DNA of 64,000 nt from Brevipalpus yothersi (lineage: Eukaryota; Arthropoda; Arachnida; Trombidiformes; Tenuipalpidae): NCBI GenBank assembly GCA_003956705.1, contig QZCP01000145.1, positions 1-64,000 on the forward strand. Reading direction: 5' to 3'. The translations under genes and the position numbers were made by a program. This document shows positions 12,842-23,796 of the stretch, in pieces. The notes beneath the pieces are model-generated. The model had not been told where the DNA came from. It ran no database searches and worked only from the letters and a program-made list of their open reading frames with translations. The first letter of the stretch is position 1; every line of letters begins with the position of its first letter.

Positions 12842-14334
12842 TGTTGAGACTTTAAATTAATCGTGTTCAATGGATCATGATAACTTGTTATATTATCGCT
12901 TTGATCAATTTTGATGATCAGAGCTTGCCTTGCCGTCCAAAAGTTACTTGGTCTTTGAGCTTGTTTAATAGAATTTTTCGTTTTTTTTCGATTTCTTTGT
13001 CCTATTCTTCTTTTCACTCATTTCGAAGATTAATGATAATTTTTGTAAGTTCGGCTCGAGGCCTTAAGAACTAGCAATGAGCGAACTGATTCGATTGCTA
13101 CTTCTTTTGGTGACTTTATCCTGTTAGACTCATCGACAATCAGAAAGCATCATCTCATCACACTTGACAATTTGTACAAATTTGATAATAACTGCTACTC
13201 AACTCCATCCACCATCAACCATCATCCAGTCATATGTTACTAGTTGATCGTATTCTACTTTCATCGTTTATTTCTATGGGAAAAACAATAGAGCTTTGCT
13301 CTCAAGTATACAAAATTCTAAGTGCAAACTCTTCACGAGTATAAGATTCTCATTTAATTTTCAGAAATTATCAAAAAGAAATTCATTTTATAAATAGTTA
13401 ATTTACAAGTTTAACAGAATGTTGAATTTTTTTCAATATTTTAATGATTGCTATCTATTTTAGCATTATTATTAAAACAATATCTCTCCTCACTTGATCA
13501 ATACATTATCTATCATAATTTCATCATATCACTAATCTCATCCCATTTCATCATCATCTTTCATGGTGATAAAACAAGTGTTGGAAGTGTCCACATAAAT
13601 TCCACACATCATATCGATTCTCTCTCATAAGCCTTTCTTACCATCTCTTAACCACATCATTGTTCCCTGGTCATTGTCCTCTAGAATGTGCACACATACC
13701 ATATGCACACATACATCATACACATAAAAGTATTCTCAATTGAATGCTTCGAAATTTTTACTCTTCATTCATATTATTCAGCGCATGATAACTGCACATA
13801 TTGTGGAGTCTAGTATCATCATGTTGGCCTACTTTCTTTCAAGTTGGAAGTTCCAGCATTCCTACACACACACACATATTCAAGATATTCCCTGTGCATG
13901 TCTTGGAATCCTTTATTCCCATCCACTCTTCCATAAGGTTGTTCCGGCTATATGTGTAAGTGTGTGTGTGTGTTCAATTGGGATCGAATTCTTCGAAGCA
14001 AAACTATCATCATCAGTAGCAGCATTTGTTAGGAAAGAGAGAAGGAAGAGAAGAAAAAATATTGAAATATTCAATCATTTGTTATTGAATCAGTTTATAT
14101 ATATTTTCATTTGATGGAAAAGTTATTCTTCATCTCTCATCTTGTTCACATTATTTATATTGATCACTTATATTGATTTGATATTGTTTTAGCTCTTTTT
14201 CTACCTCTAATTGGGTATTTATATTCACGATTGAGTTCTTTTGGTAAATAACTCTGTACGAGTTGTTTATATATACACATTGATACTTGTTATTGTTTTT
14301 ATTATTGATATATTATAATTGTTTCCCCACGAAT
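12842..14334. other. Intergenic, nothing recognised
   Basis: Spacer between two plus-strand genes. AT-rich with short CA/TG runs near 13862-13880 and 13960-13972. Presumably the SLC10 3' UTR on the left and the LTO1 promoter on the right. Confidence 0.5.
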
Positions 14335-15113
14335 ATGGCTCAACGTGATTTTAATCATGTTCTTGATGATATTAATTTGGTCGAGCAAAGGTATGTTCAT
14401 AGATGAATAGTCTCGATTGAGAACGATTTGCTAGTGCATTTTAAATCATGCTCTTAACCAAACCTCGTTATGTTCACCTGCATTATACGATTGTGTCCAT
14501 GTTCAATTTGTTAATGCAACATTCTTGAATTGAATTGCTCTAGAACAATCAAATGTTTATCAACAAATGAATTACTTATCAAAATTTTTCTCTAATTCTC
14601 AGAAAATTCCGTCAAATGGGTTTCACTCGAGGATATTCTATCGGTGAAGAAGCTGGTTGGCGTGATGGATATTCATATGGACTTCGTAAAGGAGCTCAAA
14701 TAGCGGCTGAAATTGGTTTCTATCAAGGTTTTGTGCACGCTTGGATTGGCATACTGGAGCGTGATGAGAGCTCAAAACAGCGTAAATTGTTGGCATTAAG
14801 AAGTTTATTGGAACTTACTCGTCGTTTTCATAGAACTAATCTTCACGATGAAGATTGTGGTAAAAGATTGGAATCTATAAGAGCCAAATTCAGACAAGTT
14901 AACTCACTGTTAGCCGGTAGTCAAACACCATTCACCGCTAATTATGATGAAGATCTGCCCTCATCACACACTGCTCATCCTCAATCACAGCCAGCTTCTC
15001 AAAATTCTAGTGTACATCGCCAATCACCCATAAATCCTCATCCAACCACTCAAGCTCATACAGATTTTGCACATTCCAAGACATCTCGTTTCACCAGTGA
15101 AATGTCATTCTGA
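14335..15113 (+). CDS. LTO1: LTO1 homologue (ORAOV1), Fe-S assembly adaptor
   Basis: In yeast and human, LTO1 pairs with YAE1 to bring the cytosolic iron-sulphur machinery to the ABCE1/Rli1 ATPase. Exon 1 (14335-14390) and exon 2 (14603-15113) join in frame to 188 residues. The family's glycine-spaced helix repeat is clear: G-F-T-R-G-Y-S-I-G-E-E-A-G-W-R-D-G, then G-A-Q-I-A-A-E-I-G-F-Y-Q-G. The tail is longer than the 137 residues of human LTO1 and is rich in Ser, His, Pro and Gln. It ends in M-S-F, which fits the [LIM]-[DES]-[WF] C-terminal signal that binds the cytosolic Fe-S targeting complex. An AATAAA lies at 15216-15221. Confidence 0.93.
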
Positions 15114-15714
15114 TTATGTGTCCCATTCCCCGGCTCACATTGGCCAAAGTCAACCTGATCTTCATGAGCTAATGATTTTGAGAAAGATCTCATCTTTTTT
15201 ATCCGACAAGATGAAAATAAATTCTCGCTCAGAAGCAGTATATGCTCGATTCATTTGTTGATAACTTGGATCAAATGTTAACTCTTCCCAAGAGAGAGAC
15301 TCTCTGCACTTGCCAATGCTCAGCAATGGCTGTTAATAATCGAAAATTTTTAGACTTTGTTGAAAAATTTTTGTCCGTTATGATTTTGTAGTGAACACTA
15401 ATAATTCATAATACTCTGTTATAATGTGATTTAATTGTGACAAATATGAAAACAAAATTGATGCTCTTGAGATGCATTTTGTATCACTGATGAATAATTG
15501 AACTTAATCACCAATCGATATCTTAAGTCTCAATTGATTGTCACCATTGCATCACTAGCTCACAATTCGTGTAATTAGCAGACGGATAAAAAGTACTGCT
15601 GTACAAATATTCACGTAACAATGGAAATCGTTGAACAATCACAATCACTGTAAAAAGAGATGAGTTCATTTGGTTCCAGTTGGAAATTAGTTATATTTTT
15701 TTCTCCCAACTAAA
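15114..15714. other. LTO1 3' UTR and lipase-homologue upstream region
   Basis: About 600 bp between two plus-strand genes. Apart from the AATAAA there is nothing I can name; a short open frame at 15067-15261 is a shadow of the LTO1 tail. Confidence 0.5.
15216..15221 (+). terminator. AATAAA polyadenylation signal (LTO1)
   Basis: Canonical hexamer about 100 bp downstream of the LTO1 stop codon. Confidence 0.5.
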
Positions 15715-17528
15715 ATGAACTCAAAGTGTATCTTCGATATTCCTGGGTTTAGAGCAATGCTCCTGTCTGTAATTTTTATATTTGTATTCAGATGTGGAAC
15801 AACATGGGCTCAAGAGCAAGATATGGATGAGTATTACAAAAGCTTTGATGATGCACGAATAAAAGTTTCTCTTGGACCAGATAAGTTTGAGAAAGGTGAG
15901 CTATTCTTACTTTAACGCTGAAGTTGTAAATAATTCTAACAATCATGATCAAATTCCAAGATGAAGTATGTTATCCAAAATATGGCTGTTTTTCGAACGA
16001 AAAATACTTCGATTCACAAACCAGACCATTGGTTGAGGTGCCAGCATCGCCAAGAGCAGTCAACTTATCTTATGAACTTTTCACACCAAAAAATTCGGAC
16101 AATTCGATAAACTTTCCATTCGATGATCCTGATGTGCTTGGAACAGTGAGCAAAGTACAATTTGATCCTAATAAGCCGACAAAAATTTTAATTCATGGAT
16201 GGGGAACGAGACAACTCCACTTCTTCTGGCTTTGGGTTAGCTATACGAGTATTCTGTTTGATCACATACAAATTAAGAATATTAGTTTCTCTGTTAATAG
16301 CGATTGAAAGATCTACTGCTACGCTATGAGCCATCAAGTAACATTTTCGTTGTGAACTGGATGAAATTCGTTGCAACTCAAACTTATCAAGTGAGTGTGG
16401 TGACCACTGAATTGATCGGAAGAATGATCGCTCATTTGATACGAGAATTGAAATTACCACCACAAAATGTCCACATATTTGGCTATGATTTGGGTGCTCA
16501 TATAGCCGGAGTTGTTGGAGCTCAGTTCGAAAATCCCAAGATTGCTAGAATTACAGGTGAGTTTGAAAAATATCAGCAATTATTATATCGGAGATTAAAT
16601 TTTCCTCCTCATGTAGGTCTGGATCCAGCTAGAAATTTCTTCGATCACGATTTTCGATCCATACGATTAGACTATTCACAAGCGGACTATGTCGATACTC
16701 TGAACACTGACTCGGGTTTCCGTGGATTGGGACGAAACATTGGTCATATCAATATCTTTCCAAATGGAGGATCAAATCAGATTGGCTGTGAGGAAAGTCA
16801 TTGGCCTCAAAATTCAAGTAGAGGAGCAAAGTATGTGAAATCAGTGATTTGTGATCACTCTCGGGCTTTCCTGTTAATCATGGAAGATTGGGCCAACAGT
16901 ACAACTGATTGTGAGCCGATCGCTTATGCATGTGATAGTTATGGTAAATATGAGAGAGGTTCATGTACAGAATGTGGTGACAATAATCAAAATTGTGAAC
17001 TTCTTGGGCTTGAAAAATTACCTGGAAGAGAACTTCCCCCGCCTGATGAAGATACTTCATATTACATTCGAACAAGCGATAAATCACCTTTCTGTGGTGA
17101 GTAGACTAATCGCTCTTCTTGATCAAAGTTGTAACAATTATGTTGATCAAAATTTCTCAGTACATCATTACAGAGTCAAGATCATGACAAAAAACCCCAA
17201 AAGGCTTCAAGGAATATTGAAAATTGAATTAGTGGATCTCGATGAAAACGTTCTTATTGATCTCGAAAAAATGAGGGGCAAAGAAGACGAAGTTTACTCA
17301 AGCCTATTTGTTCATCAGAAGCCTCTAATGGAAATCAAAAAAGCTTTTGTATCATTCAATGCCACTGAAACCTCATCATCTGATGAACTTTGGATTGAAA
17401 AAATTCACTTCAAACTCATGAGTACCCTCAGCGAGGAGAAGAAGAACAGATTTTCTCAAACCTTGTGTCCAAAAAATCCAGAAGATTTTTTAACAGATCG
17501 TTCTATTGAATTTGTTAAGTGTGATTGA
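15715..17528 (+). CDS. Secreted pancreatic-type lipase homologue, nucleophile lost
   Basis: Five exons (15715-15895, 15961-16235, 16301-16556, 16617-17096, 17161-17528) join in frame to 519 residues. An N-terminal signal peptide (A-M-L-L-S-V-I-F-I-F-V-F) leads to an alpha/beta-hydrolase domain and a C-terminal PLAT-like beta-sandwich (about 398-519), the architecture of vertebrate pancreatic lipase. Hallmarks present are V-C-Y-P-K-Y-G-C-F, L-I-H-G-W-G, the acid G-L-D-P-A and the histidine region C-D-H-S-R-A-F. The nucleophile elbow, normally G-H-S-L-G, reads G-Y-D-L-G: the serine is Asp215 (codon 16487-16489), so lipase activity is not expected. Insect yolk proteins are a precedent for dead lipases used as binding or storage proteins. 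The exon 2/3 junction reads poorly against the family (see findings). Confidence 0.88.
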
Positions 17529-17662
17529 TTGAAAATAGATCGAGTGGTGACTGATGACAACTTATATCTGAAAATAATATCGCAGCATTAATTGAATTAA
17601 AAAACGAAGAGATGATTTTGATTGTATTTTTTAATGAGCAGATGAGAAAATATTTTTGCCGT

Positions 17663-19810
17663 TTATTCTCTAAATTTTTTCAATTTTTTTGGATCAGAGC
17701 CATTCAATTTATCTAAAAATTTCCCTCTTGATTTTCGTATTTCCCTAGAATGTTTTAGCACCAATTTATCTCCAATGTAATCAATTACTTCGAGGGTTTT
17801 ATCCAACATTTCTCTGGTATGAGAGGCAGATAGACAAAACCTTACACGAGCTTCGACCAGAGGTGTAGCCGGGAAGCCTGCAACGATAACAGCAAGGCCC
17901 AACTTTTTGGCCAAAACAGCATATTCTCTGTGAAATGAGAACAAATTAGATCAGTTTCCATATTCTACATCAAACTATTTGAAAAACTCTCATTCAGATA
18001 TCAGCTTGACGTTCTTTTGAGGGATATAATGCAATGTGAGAATACTTTTTACTTATTTTTACCTTATTTTTCCTGGATGAAATACCAGCAAAGGTACCAC
18101 AGGTGAATGATCATTGCCGTAGACTATGAAACCCATCTGTTTCAATTTTTGTCGGAAATATTTCGAATTCTCTGCCAATCGAGCTATACGATCTTTGCCT
18201 GAAGTTAATAGGATATATACTATGAAAGATAATTCACAGTTGATATTTATTCCATCTTACCTTCAGTACCTGACTCTTGTCCCATCAATGTTCTTAGTAC
18301 TAAAATAATCTGAAGCGCTATAGGAGCTGCCATACTACTTGCATATGCACAACTGTGAGAATTTACTCTTATATGATCAATCAGATCTTTTTTACCAGCA
18401 ACATATCCTCCAGCAGAACCGTAACTTTTGGTAAAAGTGCCCATCAAGAGATCAATTTCAGATGCTGCAATTCCAAAGTGATCACAAACTCCTCGTCCTG
18501 ATTTACCAAGAGCACCAATACTGTGGGCTTCATCAACATACAGATACGCTTTGTACTTTTTCTTGATGCGAACAACTTCCGGTAAATTAACTATCGAACC
18601 TTCCATACTATATACACCTTCCACCACAATGATGATCTTCCTCCATGGCTCATGGGTTCGTGGCTGTCCATCGGCTAAAGCTTCTAGAATCTTTTGCTCT
18701 AAATCTTTCACATCTAGGAGAAGATTTACGAAGAGAGATTTGATCTCATAAATTGAAAATATGATCAGATTACTACGTACTATTATGTTTGAAGACTCTC
18801 TTGGTAGATCCCGTTAGTTTGCAGCCCAAAATCAATGAGGCATGATTTAATTCGTCACTAATCAGAAGGCAACCTTTTCCCGCCAAAGTGGGAATGTTAC
18901 TGGTATTGGTAGCAAATCCCATCCCGAAAACAATACTGTCCTCTACGCCAAGAAACTCTGACATCAATTTCTCCAGTTCATTGTGGATGTCCAATGTTCC
19001 TGAGAATGGGTAAGGAAAATGAAATATCCATATTATATTCAAATCGTTTATTGACAAGTGTCAGCTAGCGAGTGTCCCTAGTTGTACTGACCATATTCAT
19101 GTCTAGTTGTTCCAACAGATGATCCATACTTTGAAATAGAATCATGAACTTTTTCCGCTCTAGGTCCAGTGTTTTCCGCGAAACCAAGATAGTTGTAAGA
19201 GCCCATGTTGATACAATGAGAGGATCTATCGAGAACACTTTGAGCACAATCAAAAAATGAGAATCAAATACAGTTTGAGTTGCTGAAATTCACAAACCGA
19301 AATGTTTGATTGTGATCATCACTAGTTCGATCGAGTATATCAATTGTAGCCCCAGGTACACCAATTACTGGTTGACACCAGATATCTCGGATTCGTCGAT
19401 AGATATTGCGGTTGTAAAAATTTTCATATCCTCTGTACAATGGCACATATCCCTGAAAGATATTGCATATGAAAAGGGTTTGACTGAGATTTGAGAGTGA
19501 TTATTGAAAATTACTCTCAATTGAATTATCTTACCTAATTTTGATTCAAATAAGTAACAAATCTGATCGGTCGCATGATAAAAAATGATATAAACTGACT
19601 TACCTTACGGTTTCGTTCTACTGTCCTTGTGCTCTTCTCGATACCAGTTTCTCGTAAAAAATCTCTTAGATGTCCAAAAATTCCAAGAATTATGTAACTC
19701 ACATAGCAGCAGATAACAATCAGTAACGGAGTCTCTTCAAATTCTTCACATGACTCCACACCAACATTTTCCGTCATTTGGATAGTTTTGATTACTCTGT
19801 AAACTATCAT
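17663..19810 (-). CDS. SPTLC2: Serine palmitoyltransferase catalytic subunit 2
   Basis: PLP enzyme of the ER that condenses serine with palmitoyl-CoA, the first step of sphingolipid synthesis, together with SPTLC1. Seven minus-strand exons (19604-19810, 19298-19452, 19092-19237, 18781-18999, 18261-18713, 18063-18198, 17663-17927) join in frame to 526 residues. Visible are the N-terminal membrane segment after F-E-E-T-P, the motifs Y-E-N-F-Y-N-R and N-M-G-S-Y-N-Y-L-G-F, the S-D-E-L-N-H-A-S-L cofactor region, D-E-A-H-S-I-G, and the PLP lysine K338 in G-T-F-T-K-S-Y-G. The first ATG at 19810 is used; Met12 is an alternative start. It is convergent with the lipase homologue, with only 134 bp between the stops. 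Confidence 0.97.
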
Positions 19811-21130
19811 TGACTGTCAAACAATGAAATGATGATGATCATACGAAGAGGAAGACAAGCTAACTAACAGTCTTACTCAATGACACACATTTTTTGATTA
19901 TGCTCAGGAACATGGAGAGAAATAAGAATATTATAATCCTTTGAGATGAATTTCATGTGCTGTGAGACCAAATACCTTGTCCATATAATTTGGTGTTCAA
20001 AATGATTGCCAATTGCTGTGCTTCTCTTCGTCCTACTACACTATCATCGGGAAAATGTTCTAATTTTGTTTTAAATTCAAGCATCAATAGCTATTCAGAA
20101 AATTTGTTCAACTGATAGTTTATAAACATGTGAGAAAATGGATATTCCTTTTGAGCAGGTGTTTTTTTCTGGATTGCTTCATACCTGTGAATGGAAATTT
20201 AACTGATTTCAATGAAAATACCGAGAAACAACTCTTACATCTCTTTTTCATTCTATATCAGTATGAAATGGAGCTCATTCGATTTTTCATTGATCTTACA
20301 TGTATTTTCTTTGGAAATTTTTGAGAATTCTTAGGTTTTCAGAATCGATAAGTTTTCTTTTGTTTCTCTCTTTTTAATTGTTGTAATGTGTATGGATGCA
20401 TTTATTAGAGTTCTGAGTTCCCATTCCTAGTAAATTTTGAAATCATAGGAACGATTCATATTTGCCAATCTATTTCATTCATCCGCCCCCAACCTTAACG
20501 CTTTTTTAGACTACATTTTTTCCTAGAACTATCTTTGACACTAATGTGAATATTGATTGAACGTGACCAATTCAAGGTCCAGTTATTTTCATGATAGTGG
20601 CCCACGAAATTTTCGAGCACATTCCTCGTTAATCGTTTGTGATTTACACTGAACATCTGTTTAGCTAAATTTAATTAAGCAAATCCTTTCACTTCGAACT
20701 GCTCAGCATCTCGATGCACAGCCTTGAGGGAAGAATTTGTTGCAGATAAGTTTAAAGAAGCGTTAAAAATGCAGCTGTATGAGCATTCATGATTGATTAT
20801 CACTAAGCGCGCCAAGATGTGGCGAAGAGGATTAAGAATTCACCAAAAATTCGTGCATGATTCAAGTCTACCGATATCAGGCTTGAATACTCAATATCCT
20901 AATAGCACCTCTTTTTGAGTCTCAACATCATTCCGGAATCTCAACCTCCATACCATGATAGAAGAAGTTTGAAAATGCTTGAATATCTCTTTGGCAAATA
21001 AATTAATAGAAACGGCTTAATCAACTGTTTTCAAAGTGACAGAGAGCTGGTTCAATTATTTACCTATTTAACAAAAGAATAAAAATTTTGTATCAATCCC
21101 AATCCCAAAATCTCAGACCATCAATTACCC

Positions 21131-21207
21131 TATTTCCCGGTTTATAAGTCACCACAGTGGAAGCTACAGATTAGCACTGTGGAAGGCAGGACTTAAAAGC
21201 GGGAATA
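21131..21207. mobile_element. Imperfect inverted repeat, MITE-like hairpin
   Basis: An outer arm at 21131-21150 (TATTTCCCGGTTTATAAGTC) pairs imperfectly with 21190-21207 (GACTTAAAAGCGGGAATA). Inside it an exact 8-bp pair (CCACAGTG at 21152-21159, CACTGTGG at 21175-21182) continues the stem. The roughly 77-bp fold-back is AT/GC-mixed, unlike its surroundings. It resembles a small non-autonomous DNA transposon or a fold-back RNA. I see no target-site duplication that I am sure of and no second copy in the window. Confidence 0.4.
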
Positions 21208-22626
21208 TACCTTAATAGGTATATACCTGACTAAAATTATGATAATGTTGACACTATTGTTGATAGCCAATCAATGATTAATCAATACGATCAACAGCAT
21301 TAAATTCAATAATAATCAGCTTAAGAGCTCTTCTTGAAGTAGCCAAAAAGAAATATCCAATAATTTTCGCCAATAAAACGAAGAGAGAGAGAGAGAGAAC
21401 TATCTAGACTAAAAATGTGATCAATGAAATAACGGATGAAACGATTATTATTTGTTTAGCTGTTGAGAAAGAAAAATTATAAATTATAAATAAATCATCA
21501 AATAGTGAAAGAGAAAAATGATGAATAAGGCCATGATAAGTCAATTAACTCATATAATTGCAAGCATTCTCTGAACGATAATGATGATGATGATGATAAA
21601 GTTAAATTTTTTTACTACATTTCCTCACCACCAGAGGACGCACTCAAAAGGACGAAAAAAACAAAGAGGGAAAAGAAGTGAATAAAATACTGTTTTCATC
21701 TCCCCTTTTTCGTGTGAGAACTTCTCTCTTTGCTTTTTCATGAATGAATGAAGCTAGTTCAGATCTTTCTACTCTCACTGAAGATCTTTTGTTTTTTCTT
21801 CTTCATCTTTTTTTCTCTCTCTCTCTCACTCATTTTAATCATCATCCCTGTTTCTCTCTCCACTAAATTGTTATTATCAATATTATTTTTAATTCAACGT
21901 GATGTGTGCGTGTGTGTATGATAAATAATATTGTACCCACTGGCCATTATATTTTGGGAGTAAAGCAAAAGTGTCTGTTTCGGTGGTGATATTGCGGGAA
22001 GAATTTTGCTTGTGTATTCGCTTGTTCAGATGATGCTCGCCATGAATATCATCAGTGTAAACATCAGAGGTGAGAACCGAAAGTGTATGTAAATGGTTTG
22101 TGTTTTGGATGAGAGAGAGAGAGAAGATGAATAATTTTATGGGTTGAAAGACTATTCACTTTTTTTGCTTATTTTTCTCTTCTCTTTACGTCTTCTCTTA
22201 CAATGTGTGTGTGTGTGAAAAATATTACTTGATTAGCCACTGTATGGTGGAATCATTTATTTTTGGTGGCTCACTTTCGAAATTTTGTATCATTTTGATT
22301 AGAACTTATGATCAGAACCGAAGATAGGTATGTTTATAAGTTGAAATGTGTGTGAATTTTATCATTCAAATTGATTATCCTAATGGATGGATGAGAGGAG
22401 AGCATCTTCCACTAAGCGCGCTTTTCTTACTACCCGCATCCTCTTCTTCTCATCTTTCAAGAGGAAAAAAAGAAGATGATGATGAAGGTTCTGATAGGTA
22501 AATGAGTAGCATTTTCTGACCTCCATTCAGTGGAAGCAGTTTTTTTCTTCTCTCTCTTCTTTCCTCTTCTTATCACCATCTCTTCTTCTTCGATCATGTT
22601 GAGGGTATCACTATAAAAAGAGTTCT

Positions 22627-22630
<4 letters not shown>

Positions 22631-22676
<46 letters not shown>
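22631..22676. repeat. (CT)n microsatellite
   Basis: 23 CT units, 1.1 kb upstream of the large gene's first coding exon. Confidence 0.97.
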
Positions 22677-22677
<1 letters not shown>

Positions 22678-23796
22678 ATTCTTACCAACAATTAATTTAA
22701 CTGTTCATCCTTTTGTAACTTGAACATTTTCATCCATCTTTCTTCACTCCTGGTCTCTCTTGATACTAATTATAATTGCTCAGTCTCCTCTCTTTTTTCA
22801 TTCTCTCTAATCTTTTTTTCCATTTTTTCTCTCTCTTCCACCATTCTCACTCATCATTGGATACATCAAAATTGTTGTCCACATCATTTGTGTCATCTGT
22901 TCATTCGTCAATCTTGTGATGATAATTATCCGATGTTTTATGATGTTCTACTCATCTTGCAGCTGATATCAAGTGTATGTGCTTATTCTCTCTGGGATTG
23001 GAGTTAAAAAATTGTCACTTATCATCTTGTAAATAGTGGTGAAGTGAAAAATATTCAAGCCACATCGCCATTAATGGACTTTATACCCTCCAGAAATGGA
23101 TGTAACACGATCTTCTTAGAGAGAAGGGAGAAGAAGAAGATCATCCTTTTATCAATATCTTCTGCTGTTCGTTTTGATGACAGATAATAATTCTGTTATT
23201 TACCGTTATATTTGCATGACAAGCAAGGAGCAACTGATGTTTTCATTTCAACAATTCTGATCCGCAGTTAACTTTTCAAAGCATCCTAATTTTTTTCTGC
23301 CCTGTTTTGTTTGTATGAAAATTTGGGATGCAAAAGAAGAAGTAGTAATAATAGTGAAAAATGATGTTAAACCCAGAAAAAAAGCGCGTGCAAACACACT
23401 GAAAATTTTGTGATGCTCATTTCAGCAAATGAGCACATTTATTTTCAGCTTTCCAAAAAAGTGAAAGCAAGCATCATCTGTTTTCCAGTTATTTCATCCA
23501 TTCATCAATCAAGTTAACCATTCAATCGCAACCCAACTACTACAGCGTTAACCACAACCCTTTTACCACTTAGTGTCTTCGTCAAGAGATCATTTCCTCT
23601 CTCTCTCTCTATCTCTTTCTCTCTTTATCCATCTCTCTTTATCTCTGTTTTGATGTCACTATCTATTACTACATTTTTGACAATGTGTTCCAAGTTGTTC
23701 TCCTTATCAAGGGTTGAGTTTGTCCCATCATCATAGGAGCCGTGTTTTGCATAGAAGGCTCTTTCTCTCTCTATCAATTCATTTATACCCGGAATC

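Larger units (their letters stand above)
19811..23796. other. 4 kb non-coding region upstream of the large RVKF gene
   Basis: Between the start of SPTLC2 (-) and the first coding exon of the large protein (+). It holds a hairpin element (21131-21207), a CT tract (22631-22676) and many short CT and TG patches. Probable 5' UTR exons of the downstream gene, for example a splice-donor-like CAGAG/GTGAGA near 22070, cannot be proven. Open frames here are short and unsupported. Confidence 0.5.

Noticed and set aside
20130..20324. 64-residue frame with hydrophobic N-terminus
   Set aside because: No ATG-supported gene structure, homology or exon partners; probably random in AT-rich DNA.
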